A stretch of DNA of 64,000 nt from CANNBR01 sp964592275 (GTDB lineage: Bacteria; Babelota; Babeliae; Babelales; CAIQNR01), in assembly GCA_964592275.1 (NCBI GenBank), contig CAZQDJ010000001.1, positions 1-64,000 on the forward strand, read 5' to 3'. This document shows positions 25,804 through 34,326 of this stretch, piece by piece. The notes below the pieces were generated by a model. The model was not told the DNA's origin, made no database searches, and was given only the letters and a program-made list of their open reading frames with translations. Every line of letters begins with the position of its first letter. Within the stretch, counting starts at the first letter, position 1. The translations under genes and the position numbers were made by a program.

Positions 25804-27194
25804 GGGTTCCCCCCTTTCTCAACAGAGCGTTGTCCCAACATGTGTGCCATTTTTGCTTGTTCTTTTTGCACTACTTCTTCGTAACTACGGGCGGCCCAAA
25901 AGAACTGTTCTTGCGACACTGATTGCTCATGTGGAGCATGCAATAACCCACAAAAATCAATAAATTTTTTATGCGCTACTAATTTTTTATCAAGAGATTT
26001 AAAAGGAGTATGAGGAACTAAACAGACAACAATATCTGCCATCTCTAAGCCATCTTCTAATGAAACAGCATGACGAGCAACATCAAGTCCCAAAGCTTGT
26101 TTAGCAACATTTGGCTCACAAACAAAGATTTCCATTTCATTTTTTTTAATTAAATGACGAGCAATTTGAAGCGCTGGCGATTCACGCAAGTCATCAACAT
26201 CAGCTTTATAAGTAACCCCAAGGAGCACTACTCGGCAAGTCTTTGCTGCATGCAACTCTTTCCATTTTGCTACTTTTTGTTCAAGAGCAGCGATTACTTC
26301 AAGCGGTCGTTTCTCATTAACAAGACGAGCTTCTTTTAACAATGTCGTTTGCGCTGGAAACGTTTCTATCAAAAAATAAGGGTCAACAGCCAAACAATGA
26401 CCTCCAACTCCACTGGTTGGGCGCAAAATGTTAACGCGTGGATGCTTATTTGCAAGATCTATTAATTCGTAAGGATCAATACCAACAACTTGAGCCATTG
26501 AAGCAACCTGATGCGCAAATGCAATATTTACATCACGGTAACTATTTTCAATAAGTTTTGTCATTTCAGCAGTTTCAGCAGTAGTTAAATATAAGTCACC
26601 ACTCACAAAATATTTATAAAATTTAGCAACGTGTTGCGTTGAACCACGATCAACACCACCGATAATGCGATCATTTACTTTAAGTTCATGGAAAATATTT
26701 CCAGGAAGCACTCGTTCTGGACAATGAGCAACAAAAAAATCTTGCCCCACAGAAAGGCCTGTTTTTGAAGATAAAAATTGCCCCAATGCTTTTGTAGTAC
26801 CAACAGGAACAGTTGATTCTAAAATAACCGTATCCCCTGCTTTTAAAACACCTGCTATGGAAGCAGCGGCTGCAAATACATAAGAAAGATCTGCTTTTTT
26901 ATCAGCAGTAAACGGAGTAGGAACTGCTATAATAAAAAAATCAGCAGGCTCATACACTGTCGTAGCATAAAAATATTCCGTGTTTAAAACCGTCTTAAGT
27001 TTTTCTACAATTTCAGGTTCTTGAATAATTGGACAGCATCTATTAATACATGCGACAGAGTCTTCGTTAATATCAATGCCAACAACTTTGAGTCCTGCTT
27101 GTGCTGCAACAATGGCAGTAGGCAATCCTATATACCCAAGACCAACAACACATACTTTTTTTATTTCATTAAGAGATGCTTTTTTCATACTCAT
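25800..27194 (-). CDS. wecC: UDP-N-acetyl-D-mannosamine dehydrogenase-type nucleotide-sugar dehydrogenase
   Basis: This NAD-dependent enzyme oxidises C6 of a UDP-HexNAc to the uronic acid. The N-terminal Rossmann motif is VVGLGYIGLPTA, the central domain has LIENSYRDVNIAFAHQ with the catalytic Lys/Asn region, and the Cys nucleophile lies in SGVGGHCLAVDPYFL. The C-terminal domain has LLGVTYKADVDDLRESPA. Its pairing with a UDP-GlcNAc 2-epimerase gene upstream points to UDP-ManNAcA. Starts at 27194 or 27188 both lie behind GGAAAGG and slightly inside wecB. Confidence 0.92.
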   Translation of the reverse strand: MSMKKASLNEIKKVCVVGLGYIGLPTAIVAAQAGLKVVGIDINEDSVACINRCCPIIQEPEIVEKLKTVLNTEYFYATTVYEPADFFIIAVPTPFTADKKADLSYVFAAAASIAGVLKAGDTVILESTVPVGTTKALGQFLSSKTGLSVGQDFFVAHCPERVLPGNIFHELKVNDRIIGGVDRGSTQHVAKFYKYFVSGDLYLTTAETAEMTKLIENSYRDVNIAFAHQVASMAQVVGIDPYELIDLANKHPRVNILRPTSGVGGHCLAVDPYFLIETFPAQTTLLKEARLVNEKRPLEVIAALEQKVAKWKELHAAKTCRVVLLGVTYKADVDDLRESPALQIARHLIKKNEMEIFVCEPNVAKQALGLDVARHAVSLEDGLEMADIVVCLVPHTPFKSLDKKLVAHKKFIDFCGLLHAPHEQSVSQEQFFWAARSYEEVVQKEQAKMAHMLGQRSVEKGGNP

Positions 27195-28365
27195 ATCCTT
27201 TCCTCTGGTAATCACACTCCCTACTTTCTTCGTACTGCTTCATTCGTAAGGTCTTAACAATCTCCACAATACGATCTGCAGAAAACCCATCTCCGTAAAC
27301 AGAATTACGTATTAATTGCTGTTTTTTTTCATCATCCAAACTACTCGCAAGAGCTTTTAGGATAGCATTTTCTTGCGTTCCTACTAGTACCGCAAGCCCT
27401 TCCCATACTCCTTCCATTCTTTCACTTTTTTCTCGTAAGACAAGTACATTCTTACCCATACTTACTGCTTCTTCCTGAATACCTCCTGAATCAGTCATAA
27501 CACAATCAACAGATTGCAAAAGGAAGACCAGTTCGTGATATGCAAGAGGAGGGAAAAGGGAAATATTTTGCTCATCAGCAAGCTGTACTTCTGCTAATGC
27601 AGCCATCACAACAGGATTAGGATGATAGGGATAAAAAAAAGCAGTTTCAGGATGCATTTGTGCATATCGCTTTACTGCACGAAGAATACGCACAATTCCA
27701 TCAGGGAACGATTCTCTTCTATGTGCAGTCACCAACACTTTTTTGTAACCCCGATCATCAGCCATCTTGACTGCAGAAAAAAGTTCAGGACAAATACGTA
27801 CACTTCCCACTTTTATTTTTTCTTCAATAATACGAAGTGCATCAACCACTGTATTGCCCACACAAAAAACAGTGCTTCGCTTTTTTCCTTCGGCAAGAAG
27901 ATTTCCCGTAGCAAGAGAAGTTGGTGCAAAATGATACTGAGCAAGAAGGCCAACAATACAACGATGTGCTTCTTCAGGATAGGGGTTCAACATATCCCCT
28001 GTTCTCAAGCCAGCTTCAACATGACCTACTGGAATTTTTTCATAAAAAGCTGCCAATGCTGCTGCCATAACCGTTGTTGTATCACCTTGGAGTAGCACCA
28101 ATGAAGGCTTGTGACGCGCATACACTTCCTTCATCGATTCAAGAACTGCACAAGTAAGATATGAAAGATCCTGGCCAGGCTTCATTAAAGAAAGTTTGAT
28201 ATCAGGCGTTACCGAAAAAAGAGTAAATACTTCATCAAGCAGGGAACAATGCTGACCTGTTGAACAAATGATTACAGGAACACCTGCGCGCTTTAAAGCA
28301 AAGAAGATAGGCATCATTTTGATACCTTCTGGTCGAGTTCCTACCACCAACATAACAGGTTGCAT
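27169..28365 (-). CDS. wecB: UDP-N-acetylglucosamine 2-epimerase (non-hydrolysing)
   Basis: This 398-aa GT-B-like epimerase converts UDP-GlcNAc to UDP-ManNAc. It has the opening VVGTRPEGIKMMP, then STGQHCSLLDEVF, VLLQGDTTTVMAAALAAF, HVEAGLRTGD and the UDP-binding MTDSGGIQEEAVSMGK. The ATG at 28365 has GGGAGTG upstream, better than the longer in-frame start at 28386. It is the first gene of the 24-kb minus-strand polysaccharide cluster. Confidence 0.94.
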   Translation of the reverse strand: MQPVMLVVGTRPEGIKMMPIFFALKRAGVPVIICSTGQHCSLLDEVFTLFSVTPDIKLSLMKPGQDLSYLTCAVLESMKEVYARHKPSLVLLQGDTTTVMAAALAAFYEKIPVGHVEAGLRTGDMLNPYPEEAHRCIVGLLAQYHFAPTSLATGNLLAEGKKRSTVFCVGNTVVDALRIIEEKIKVGSVRICPELFSAVKMADDRGYKKVLVTAHRRESFPDGIVRILRAVKRYAQMHPETAFFYPYHPNPVVMAALAEVQLADEQNISLFPPLAYHELVFLLQSVDCVMTDSGGIQEEAVSMGKNVLVLREKSERMEGVWEGLAVLVGTQENAILKALASSLDDEKKQQLIRNSVYGDGFSADRIVEIVKTLRMKQYEESRECDYQRKGYEYEKSIS

Positions 28366-28412
28366 CGCCACTCCCTTTTTAATCATTACTGATTACGCTT
28401 AAATCGCAGATC

Positions 28413-28441
28413 ACTTTACCATTTCACCTTATTGTTAGCAA
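28413..28441 (-). promoter_or_regulatory. Candidate sigma-70 promoter for the polysaccharide cluster
   Basis: On the minus strand, TTGCTA (28441-28436) and TAAAGT (28418-28413) are separated by 17 nt and lie about 50 nt before the wecB start. Each hexamer matches the consensus at four of six positions. Confidence 0.35.
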
Positions 28442-28454
28442 AAAGAGAGATTTA

Positions 28455-28483
28455 TTGATTGCCTACCATAACCAAAGTAAACT
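28455..28483 (+). promoter_or_regulatory. Candidate sigma-70 promoter for the HIT gene
   Basis: TTGATT (28455-28460) and TAAACT (28478-28483) are separated by 17 nt, about 40 nt before the ATG at 28525. It diverges from the candidate wecB promoter. Confidence 0.35.
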
Positions 28484-28524
28484 ATCTTCTTTTTATCATC
28501 TCCAAAACTAACAGGGTAAAAAGT

Positions 28525-29046
28525 ATGAATATTCTCTATGCTCCGTGGCGCGAAGAATACACAAATGCAACCGCACATGGCCCAAAAGGGCAAGAGGGTG
28601 TCGGCCCTGAAAATTGTGTCTTTTGTCCTCGTTTTTCGCAAACAAATGATGAAGAAAATTTTATCCTCGCCCGTTACCAATACACCTGTATCATGTTAAA
28701 CCGTTATCCTTATAACTCCGGACACCTTCTGATACTTCCTTTTGAACACAATGGAGCACTTGAAGATCTTTCTATTGAAACACAAAAAGAGCTCATTCAG
28801 CTTATCTCACACAGTACAGTTATTTTGAAAAAAGAGCTTAAAGCCCAAGGTATTAACGTTGGAATAAATCTTGGAAAAGCTGCAGGAGCTGGAATACCTT
28901 CACATCTTCACGTACATGTATTGCCTCGCTGGTTTGGGGACACCAACTTCTTACCAACCCTTTCTGAAACCAAACAAGTTTCTAGCGATCTTGGAAAACT
29001 TTATAAAGACTTAAGCCCAAAGTTTAAAAACCTCCCCCTTTATTAA
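28525..29046 (+). CDS. HIT-family nucleotide hydrolase/phosphorylase
   Basis: The histidine-triad motif HLHVHVLPRW is near residue 136, preceded by GAGIPS as usual. The N-terminus has MNILYAPWREEY and the ENCVFC pair, typical of bacterial HIT proteins related to Ap4A phosphorylase/FHIT with a possible metal site. The 173-aa protein probably cleaves dinucleoside polyphosphates or AMP-linked compounds. The start at 28525 is chosen because the family begins there; the upstream in-frame extension has no family similarity. Confidence 0.9.
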   Translation: MNILYAPWREEYTNATAHGPKGQEGVGPENCVFCPRFSQTNDEENFILARYQYTCIMLNRYPYNSGHLLILPFEHNGALEDLSIETQKELIQLISHSTVILKKELKAQGINVGINLGKAAGAGIPSHLHVHVLPRWFGDTNFLPTLSETKQVSSDLGKLYKDLSPKFKNLPLY

Positions 29047-29161
29047 TGCTATTAGAATAGTGAGCCAAACACCCCTTTGCCCCCTTTTTTAAAACAAGTA
29101 TCTTTATCATAATTGCTTAGAGATTTACCTAAAACGACAATTAACTGTGGAGGTTATGGTC

Positions 29162-30157
29162 ATGAAACTGATTTCAAGAAATGTATCTTTTATTTTTATA
29201 AGCATACTAATGTCCCAAAATTGCACCCTGCAAGCTGTTACATCAGTACTAAATGATCCAGCTGGTTATACTTTGAAAACTATAGGATCAGCAATAGTGT
29301 ATGTCACTCCGATAGTCACAGACTATCTTAAAACTATAAAGGCAGCTGTCATAAGTAATATTATTACGCCTACTTATAATGCAGAGGCGATCCTTGCTAA
29401 AGCACAATCCATTAATGATGGCTCACTTCTAAACGGTATTAGTGTACTTGAACCTGCTACGAAGCATATTCTTACTCCTATAGATTTACAGACTTTACTG
29501 CTAAATCAATCAGACTCTGCATTTACCGTAGTCAAATCAATTCAACAAGGTTCAAACAATTTTGGACTTTTGAATTATTGGGCACCAAAAGTAAATGTCA
29601 CTGAAGTCGCTCAAGAAATTGTTAAAAACACAGGAAATACAGCAAGTTCTTATGTTCCCGATGTAAGCTCTTTGATTCCCGATGTAAGCTCTTATATACC
29701 TGATGTAAAGCATCATATTCCCGATGTAAGGAGGACCCCTGATGTGAATTCTTGGATCAAAAGTATTCCTTCACCAAGCGAAATCATTTCAAAAATTCCC
29801 GTTATCTCAACCATTGTTAAACATCCAGGAAAAAGTATTGCTCTTTATCTTGCTGTCGGATGCGCAGCCGTCTATACCATTAAACGACTTCAATTGTATT
29901 ACTTACAAAAAGAGTTTTTAAAAACTCTTGAAGCTACAGAGGCAACTCGTGACCCTCACCAATGGACACAATGCAAAGATATGATGCATCAATTTTCTCC
30001 TACAAATTATCCTAACATCAATGCTATAAATACTGAGATGGCAATGAAATTTGTAACCAATTTAAGTCCAGCTGATATAAGCAACAAATTTCTTAAAAAG
30101 TTTTTTCCTCTCCATACATTGGTAGCATATGCTGCAAATGTAATGTCGAATATTTAA
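29162..30157 (+). CDS. Exported protein with tandem IPDV heptapeptide repeats
   Basis: I do not recognise a family. The 331-aa product starts with a signal-peptide-like segment (KLISRN, then a hydrophobic stretch ending CTLQA). At about residues 164-198 there are five tandem copies of a 7-residue unit centred on [VIT]PDV, mirrored by near-identical 21-nt DNA repeats from 29651. A predicted membrane helix follows (SIALYLAVGCAAVYTI, about residues 222-240). The C-terminal 90 residues are soluble. The layout suggests a membrane-anchored protein with a rod-like repeat segment. The ATG at 29162 sits behind a GGAGG Shine-Dalgarno. The gene is monocistronic, ending in a terminator at 30191-30226. 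Confidence 0.75.
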   Translation: MKLISRNVSFIFISILMSQNCTLQAVTSVLNDPAGYTLKTIGSAIVYVTPIVTDYLKTIKAAVISNIITPTYNAEAILAKAQSINDGSLLNGISVLEPATKHILTPIDLQTLLLNQSDSAFTVVKSIQQGSNNFGLLNYWAPKVNVTEVAQEIVKNTGNTASSYVPDVSSLIPDVSSYIPDVKHHIPDVRRTPDVNSWIKSIPSPSEIISKIPVISTIVKHPGKSIALYLAVGCAAVYTIKRLQLYYLQKEFLKTLEATEATRDPHQWTQCKDMMHQFSPTNYPNINAINTEMAMKFVTNLSPADISNKFLKKFFPLHTLVAYAANVMSNI

Positions 30158-30190
30158 CACATACGATAAGTCAAAAAGATACTATGAGTG

Positions 30191-30226
30191 GGACAGAGAT
30201 TTTTACGAATTTCTGTCCTTTTTTTT
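30191..30226 (+). terminator. Rho-independent terminator
   Basis: An 11-bp stem (GGACAGAGATT / AATTTCTGTCC, with one G-T pair) with a 6-nt loop is followed by eight T residues. It closes the IPDV-repeat gene and separates it from the convergent minus-strand genes. Confidence 0.85.
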
Positions 30227-30250
30227 ACAGCACTAAAAAAACTTTAAAAA

Positions 30251-30790
30251 TTATAGAGAAAATTCGGCAAGAGGCCATGGTTCACTAAAATCAAGATGAA
30301 TATCTTGTAGAGGTTCGTGACGCACTAAAATGTAAAGGAGTGAAGCAGCGCATCCTTGTTCTTTATAATTTTTTAGCAAGGCTGAAATAAAAGATTCTTT
30401 CTGATGGATTGACCAGTTTTTTTCAAAAGGATTGTGATCAAACGATACGTACATTTCGTAACCAGATGGAGAAAATAACACACTTTCAGCCTTTATTTTT
30501 TTTGAAAGAATAGATTCATCGTAAAGCCATGCAAGCCAGGTAGTTGTCAAAAGTTTAAAATTTTCCTGGTTACTTTCTGCCCAAAGAATTTGGAATGATT
30601 CCTTAATCCAATCACTATTTTTTTCTCTCCACAACGTAATATTTTTCTTCTCTACCACAGAAGTAGCTTGTTTATGATGTGATGGTTTGTGCCAATAAAT
30701 AACTAACCATTCTTGATAAGTACAAAAGAAAACGAGACCTGCTAGAAACCCAATGATTGAAAAAACTACCATTAAATTTTTCTTATTCAT
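30251..30790 (-). CDS. Membrane-anchored protein, possible GerMN-like domain
   Basis: The 179-aa protein has one N-terminal membrane helix (LMVVFSIIGFLAGLVFF) and a soluble domain with the rough layout of a GerMN domain: an ITLW strand, a helix-rich middle, then EMYVSFDHNP and a late ILVRHEPLQDIHLDF strand. The similarity is weak. It overlaps the upstream degenerate amidase gene by 8 nt, so the two are probably translated together. GerMN-type domains often accompany cell-wall amidases, which supports but does not prove the assignment. Confidence 0.55.
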   Translation of the reverse strand: MNKKNLMVVFSIIGFLAGLVFFCTYQEWLVIYWHKPSHHKQATSVVEKKNITLWREKNSDWIKESFQILWAESNQENFKLLTTTWLAWLYDESILSKKIKAESVLFSPSGYEMYVSFDHNPFEKNWSIHQKESFISALLKNYKEQGCAASLLYILVRHEPLQDIHLDFSEPWPLAEFSL

Positions 30791-31424
30791 GCACATTTTT
30801 GCTCGCAATCATAATCACTTCTTTAAGGCCCTCAAAAAGTTGTGAAAAATATACTTTCCACTCCTTTTGTTTGCTTATTCCAATCTCAACGAGAAATGAA
30901 GGCGCAATGACTGCTTGTAAAGGTTTAAGAGGTAGTGCGATTGGTTTAAAAACAGGAATCACACCATTATTTTTTGCCGTGTTAAAAAATAGAGAAGCAA
31001 TTTTTTTTGATGTTTGAGCATGTTTTTCATGCACTCTATGTGCTGGAGTAAACGTAAGCAATTCATTCTTTTGTTGATGGATGTTTTCTGAGTTCTGTGT
31101 TGAACAAGTATAGATACGAATAGTTTTTGCACTTTCAATTTCAATAAAAACATTAAGAACAATATGTAAATCAGCATTGATACAGTTAGAAAAAGAAGCT
31201 GATTGCAGAGGGTCAATTGTTTCTTGTGATGTCCGAGAAAGTACAATACGTACGTCGTGTGGAAAAATATCTTCAAGTGACTGTTTTAACCAAGTGAGAG
31301 CTTCGTGAGAACCAGTTGTATCGTGTTGCACTCCTTGATCAAGCACAACAGTAAAAAAACGTGCAGAAATGGTTGTGGAAAACATTGTGAAAAGCATTAG
31401 AAAAAAAAACTGTTTTATCTGCAT
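30783..31424 (-). CDS. Exported, degenerate N-acetylmuramoyl-L-alanine amidase (Amidase_3-like)
   Basis: A signal peptide (residues 1-21) leads into a domain shaped like Amidase_3. VVLDQGVQHDTTG at 26-38 stands where the family has LDPGHGG, VLSRTS at 61-66 matches the TR motif, NADLHIVLNVF at 83-93 replaces the usual DLFVSIHAN, and FLVEIG keeps the late Glu. The two canonical zinc-binding His residues are not at their expected positions (His34 and His87 lie one or two residues away). The enzyme may be inactive or use altered metal ligands. It overlaps recD2 upstream by 10 nt and the possible GerMN protein downstream by 8 nt. Confidence 0.6.
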   Translation of the reverse strand: MQIKQFFFLMLFTMFSTTISARFFTVVLDQGVQHDTTGSHEALTWLKQSLEDIFPHDVRIVLSRTSQETIDPLQSASFSNCINADLHIVLNVFIEIESAKTIRIYTCSTQNSENIHQQKNELLTFTPAHRVHEKHAQTSKKIASLFFNTAKNNGVIPVFKPIALPLKPLQAVIAPSFLVEIGISKQKEWKVYFSQLFEGLKEVIMIASKNVHE

Positions 31425-33589
31425 GCTAAATCACTGGTTAAATAGTGAGTAAGAAACGTAAGACGTTCCGTTCCTTTAGTGTTTTTAATGGCCATGGCAA
31501 GCGCTTTATATTGACCAATAATAAAACATACTTTTTTTGCTCGTGTCAGCGCTGTGTAAACAAGATTGCGTTGCAAGAGAGTAAAATGTTGCATAAAGAG
31601 AGGAATGATGACTGCTGAAAATTCTGACCCTTGGCTTTTATGAATTGAGATAGCATATGCCAAAGTAAGTTCATCAAGTTCAGAAAAATCATAATCAACC
31701 TCCTTTTCTGGGAAGGTAACAGTTAAAATTTTATCTTCTTCATCAATTTTACTAATGGTACCAATATCACCATTGAATACATGTTTATCGTAATTGTTTC
31801 TGATTTGCATTACAGGGTCATCAATTTTAAAAGTGGAAAACATACGTTGTACTTGTGCTTTTTTTTCTGAGTTTAATAGAAGCTGCATGTCTTGGTTAAG
31901 TTTTTGTGTTCCTGCAATGCCACGATTCATAGGAGCCAAAATAAGAGCATCCTGAACATTTATGCCAAAACGAGGAAGGAGTCCATGTATAATTTTTTTA
32001 AGATGAAGTGGAAGGTTAGCAGGATCTTCTTCTGCAATAAAAAAGTAATCTTGAAATGTACATTCTGCTTTTGAAACAGGCATCTCCCCTTTGTTGATAC
32101 GGTGAGCATTGTACGTAATTAAACTATTTTGCGCTTGTCTAAAAATATAACTGAGTTTGGTAACAGGAACAGTATTGCTTGCAATAAGATCTCGTAAAAA
32201 ATTTCCTGCGCCAACAGGGGGCAATTGATCAATATCACCAATAAAAATAATGTGTGCCGTAAAAGGAATTGATTTTATTAATGCGTATGCAAGAAACGCA
32301 TCAATCATAGATGCTTCATCAACAATGAGATAATCAACTTTAAGCGAATGCTGTTCGTTATAGGTAAATGTCATAGTATGAGGATTAAATTCTAGAAGCC
32401 GATGAATAGTAACCGCAAAACGCCCTGTGCTTTCCATCATACGCTTTGCTGCGCGTCCGGTAGGTGCAGTTAATTTATAGCCAATCTGTAGTCCATCCAG
32501 AATACCAAGTAATTTTTTAATCAGTGTTGTTTTCCCTGTTCCAGGACCTCCTGTAATAATAGAAACTTTTGCTTGAAGACAATCGATAATCCCTTTTTGC
32601 TGTGCTTCATTAAGCTCGACTTCATCTTCTTTAGGTATACGTAACGATTGATAGATTGCGTCAATATCAAATGAGCGGGTTGAGTAATGATTAATAACCG
32701 TATCTAACTTTGCAGCAATGTTTTTTTCGACATAATAATGTTGAGCAAGGGTTACGTAATGTTTATTATCGTACGTTACTAATTTTATTTTTTGCATTTC
32801 ATGAAGTTCATGGAACGAGCGTTTAAGCGTTGCTTGAACCTCTGGCTCTTCTTCAAGCTCTAGCAGTTCCAATGTTTTCTTTTTAAGCTCATCAAGTTCA
32901 ACATAAAGATGACCAAAAGTGGTTGCAGTGGTAATGGCAAAAATAATGCCAGCTTTTATGCGTTTTGCTGATTTTTTTTCAAACCCAAGATTTTGCGCAA
33001 GAAGATCAGCCATTTTAAAACCAATACCCCACACTTCTTCTGCCAGGCGATAGGGATTTTCAGTGACGATAGCAACGGAACTTGTCCCATATTTTTTATA
33101 AATTTTTGCTGCATAAGCAGGAGATGCACCTTTTTCCTGCAAAAAGACCATAATTTTTGCGATATCTTTTTGATCTTTCCATGCGGCAATGATCTGTTCA
33201 AGCCGCTTAGGTCCAATACCAGAAACTTCTGAAAGTCGTTCTGGGTGCTTATCGATAACTTCAAGAACGGTGGCACCAAAAGCGTTGACCAATTTGTCAG
33301 CATAGGTTTTCCCAATGCCTTTAATCATTCCTGAACTTAAATATCTTCGTAGACCAAGAACACTGGTTGGCAGGGTTGCTTTGCACGATTGTGCATCGAA
33401 CTGTTTGCCAAATTTAGGATGAGTAACCCATGCACCTTCAACTTCCACATCTTGTCCTGGATGGAAAGAAACTGCATGGGCACGAACAACTATTGAAGTT
33501 TCACGCTCAACTTTGAGAAGGAACACACAAAAGCTTTTTTCGCTATCTTGAAAAAGAAATCGTTCAACTGTTCCGCTTAGTGTTTCCAT
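31415..33589 (-). CDS. recD2: RecD2-type DNA helicase
   Basis: SF1B 5'-3' helicase of 724 aa, the RecD2 form that works without RecBC. The N-terminal OB-like domain is followed by helix-hairpin-helix repeats (GIGKTYADKLV, VSGIGPKRLEQII) at about 85-140. The helicase core has Walker A GGPGTGKTT, Walker B VDEASMID, GDIDQLPPVGAG and the late AISIHKSQGSEF and LTRAKK motifs. It probably acts in replication-fork and repair processing. The ATG at 33589 is 15 nt downstream of the preceding gene. Confidence 0.93.
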   Translation of the reverse strand: METLSGTVERFLFQDSEKSFCVFLLKVERETSIVVRAHAVSFHPGQDVEVEGAWVTHPKFGKQFDAQSCKATLPTSVLGLRRYLSSGMIKGIGKTYADKLVNAFGATVLEVIDKHPERLSEVSGIGPKRLEQIIAAWKDQKDIAKIMVFLQEKGASPAYAAKIYKKYGTSSVAIVTENPYRLAEEVWGIGFKMADLLAQNLGFEKKSAKRIKAGIIFAITTATTFGHLYVELDELKKKTLELLELEEEPEVQATLKRSFHELHEMQKIKLVTYDNKHYVTLAQHYYVEKNIAAKLDTVINHYSTRSFDIDAIYQSLRIPKEDEVELNEAQQKGIIDCLQAKVSIITGGPGTGKTTLIKKLLGILDGLQIGYKLTAPTGRAAKRMMESTGRFAVTIHRLLEFNPHTMTFTYNEQHSLKVDYLIVDEASMIDAFLAYALIKSIPFTAHIIFIGDIDQLPPVGAGNFLRDLIASNTVPVTKLSYIFRQAQNSLITYNAHRINKGEMPVSKAECTFQDYFFIAEEDPANLPLHLKKIIHGLLPRFGINVQDALILAPMNRGIAGTQKLNQDMQLLLNSEKKAQVQRMFSTFKIDDPVMQIRNNYDKHVFNGDIGTISKIDEEDKILTVTFPEKEVDYDFSELDELTLAYAISIHKSQGSEFSAVIIPLFMQHFTLLQRNLVYTALTRAKKVCFIIGQYKALAMAIKNTKGTERLTFLTHYLTSDLACR

Positions 33590-33604
33590 ATCGTTGAGGT
33601 GACC

Positions 33605-34309
33605 TTATTTAGTATGTGCTTTTTGCACAAGTTCTTTGTACTGTTTATGCGCTTCTGGACATGATTCAATCATGTCTTCTATAAAGTGACTAAGATCATT
33701 CAAGAACATAAAGAACTCAGTGGCAGATGCATCGTAGAGTCGCTTTTTTTCATCAGGAAGATCAGCATTCGCCATCAAAGATGTTTCTCTCTTTTGATCT
33801 TTCAAAAAAAAGGCGATCAATGAATGTTTGATGCTTTTTGCTATGTCACTTTCTTCTTTTTTTCCGCGCAATGTTTTCATCTTATCAGTAAAATCATCTT
33901 TAATCTTGCTCAGAACTGCATTGAGTTTTGTCCAGCGGACATCACTTTTTGCAACATTCTCTTTGATAAGCTTATGTTCTTCAATAACAAGTTCTTGAAG
34001 AGTTACCAATCTATCTTCAAAAGAATAAAGCCCATTTCTTTTTTGTGTGGCTTTATCACGTTGCCCGTATTGAATAGCTTTGATTTTTGAAAGCGCTTGG
34101 AGCGATTCATGAACAGACGTTGCATCAAAAAAACCGTATTTCCCATCTACTTTTTTAATAAGATCAAGTTCCTTAAAATTGGTTCGTTTACGTTTTTTTG
34201 CTAGATGCATAGCTGCAGCAGCTTCAACTCCTGGTACAGTGCTTGCTTCAGCTGCTATAAAACATACGTGCGAGCATAGTAATAAAAGTGATAGTATTTG
34301 TTTTTTCAT
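33605..34309 (-). CDS. Exported helical protein of unknown function
   Basis: I do not recognise a family. The 234-aa product has a signal peptide (KKQILSLLLLCSHVCFIAAE), a basic patch (KKRKRTNF) soon after cleavage, and then a mostly helical, charged sequence, with long amphipathic helices from about residue 70 to 160. The start at 34309 is chosen because AAGGAA lies upstream and the signal peptide begins there; the longer frame runs into the upstream gene. It follows the putative outer-membrane protein gene by 17 nt, so the two are probably co-transcribed. Confidence 0.7.
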   Translation of the reverse strand: MKKQILSLLLLCSHVCFIAAEASTVPGVEAAAAMHLAKKRKRTNFKELDLIKKVDGKYGFFDATSVHESLQALSKIKAIQYGQRDKATQKRNGLYSFEDRLVTLQELVIEEHKLIKENVAKSDVRWTKLNAVLSKIKDDFTDKMKTLRGKKEESDIAKSIKHSLIAFFLKDQKRETSLMANADLPDEKKRLYDASATEFFMFLNDLSHFIEDMIESCPEAHKQYKELVQKAHTK

Positions 34310-34326
34310 AGTAGTGCGTTCCTTTT

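Noticed and set aside
27622..28095. 157-codon open frame on the plus strand inside wecB
   Set aside because: It is antisense to a clear UDP-GlcNAc 2-epimerase with all motifs, has no ribosome-binding site and reads as low-complexity His/Cys/Ser-rich sequence typical of an antisense frame.
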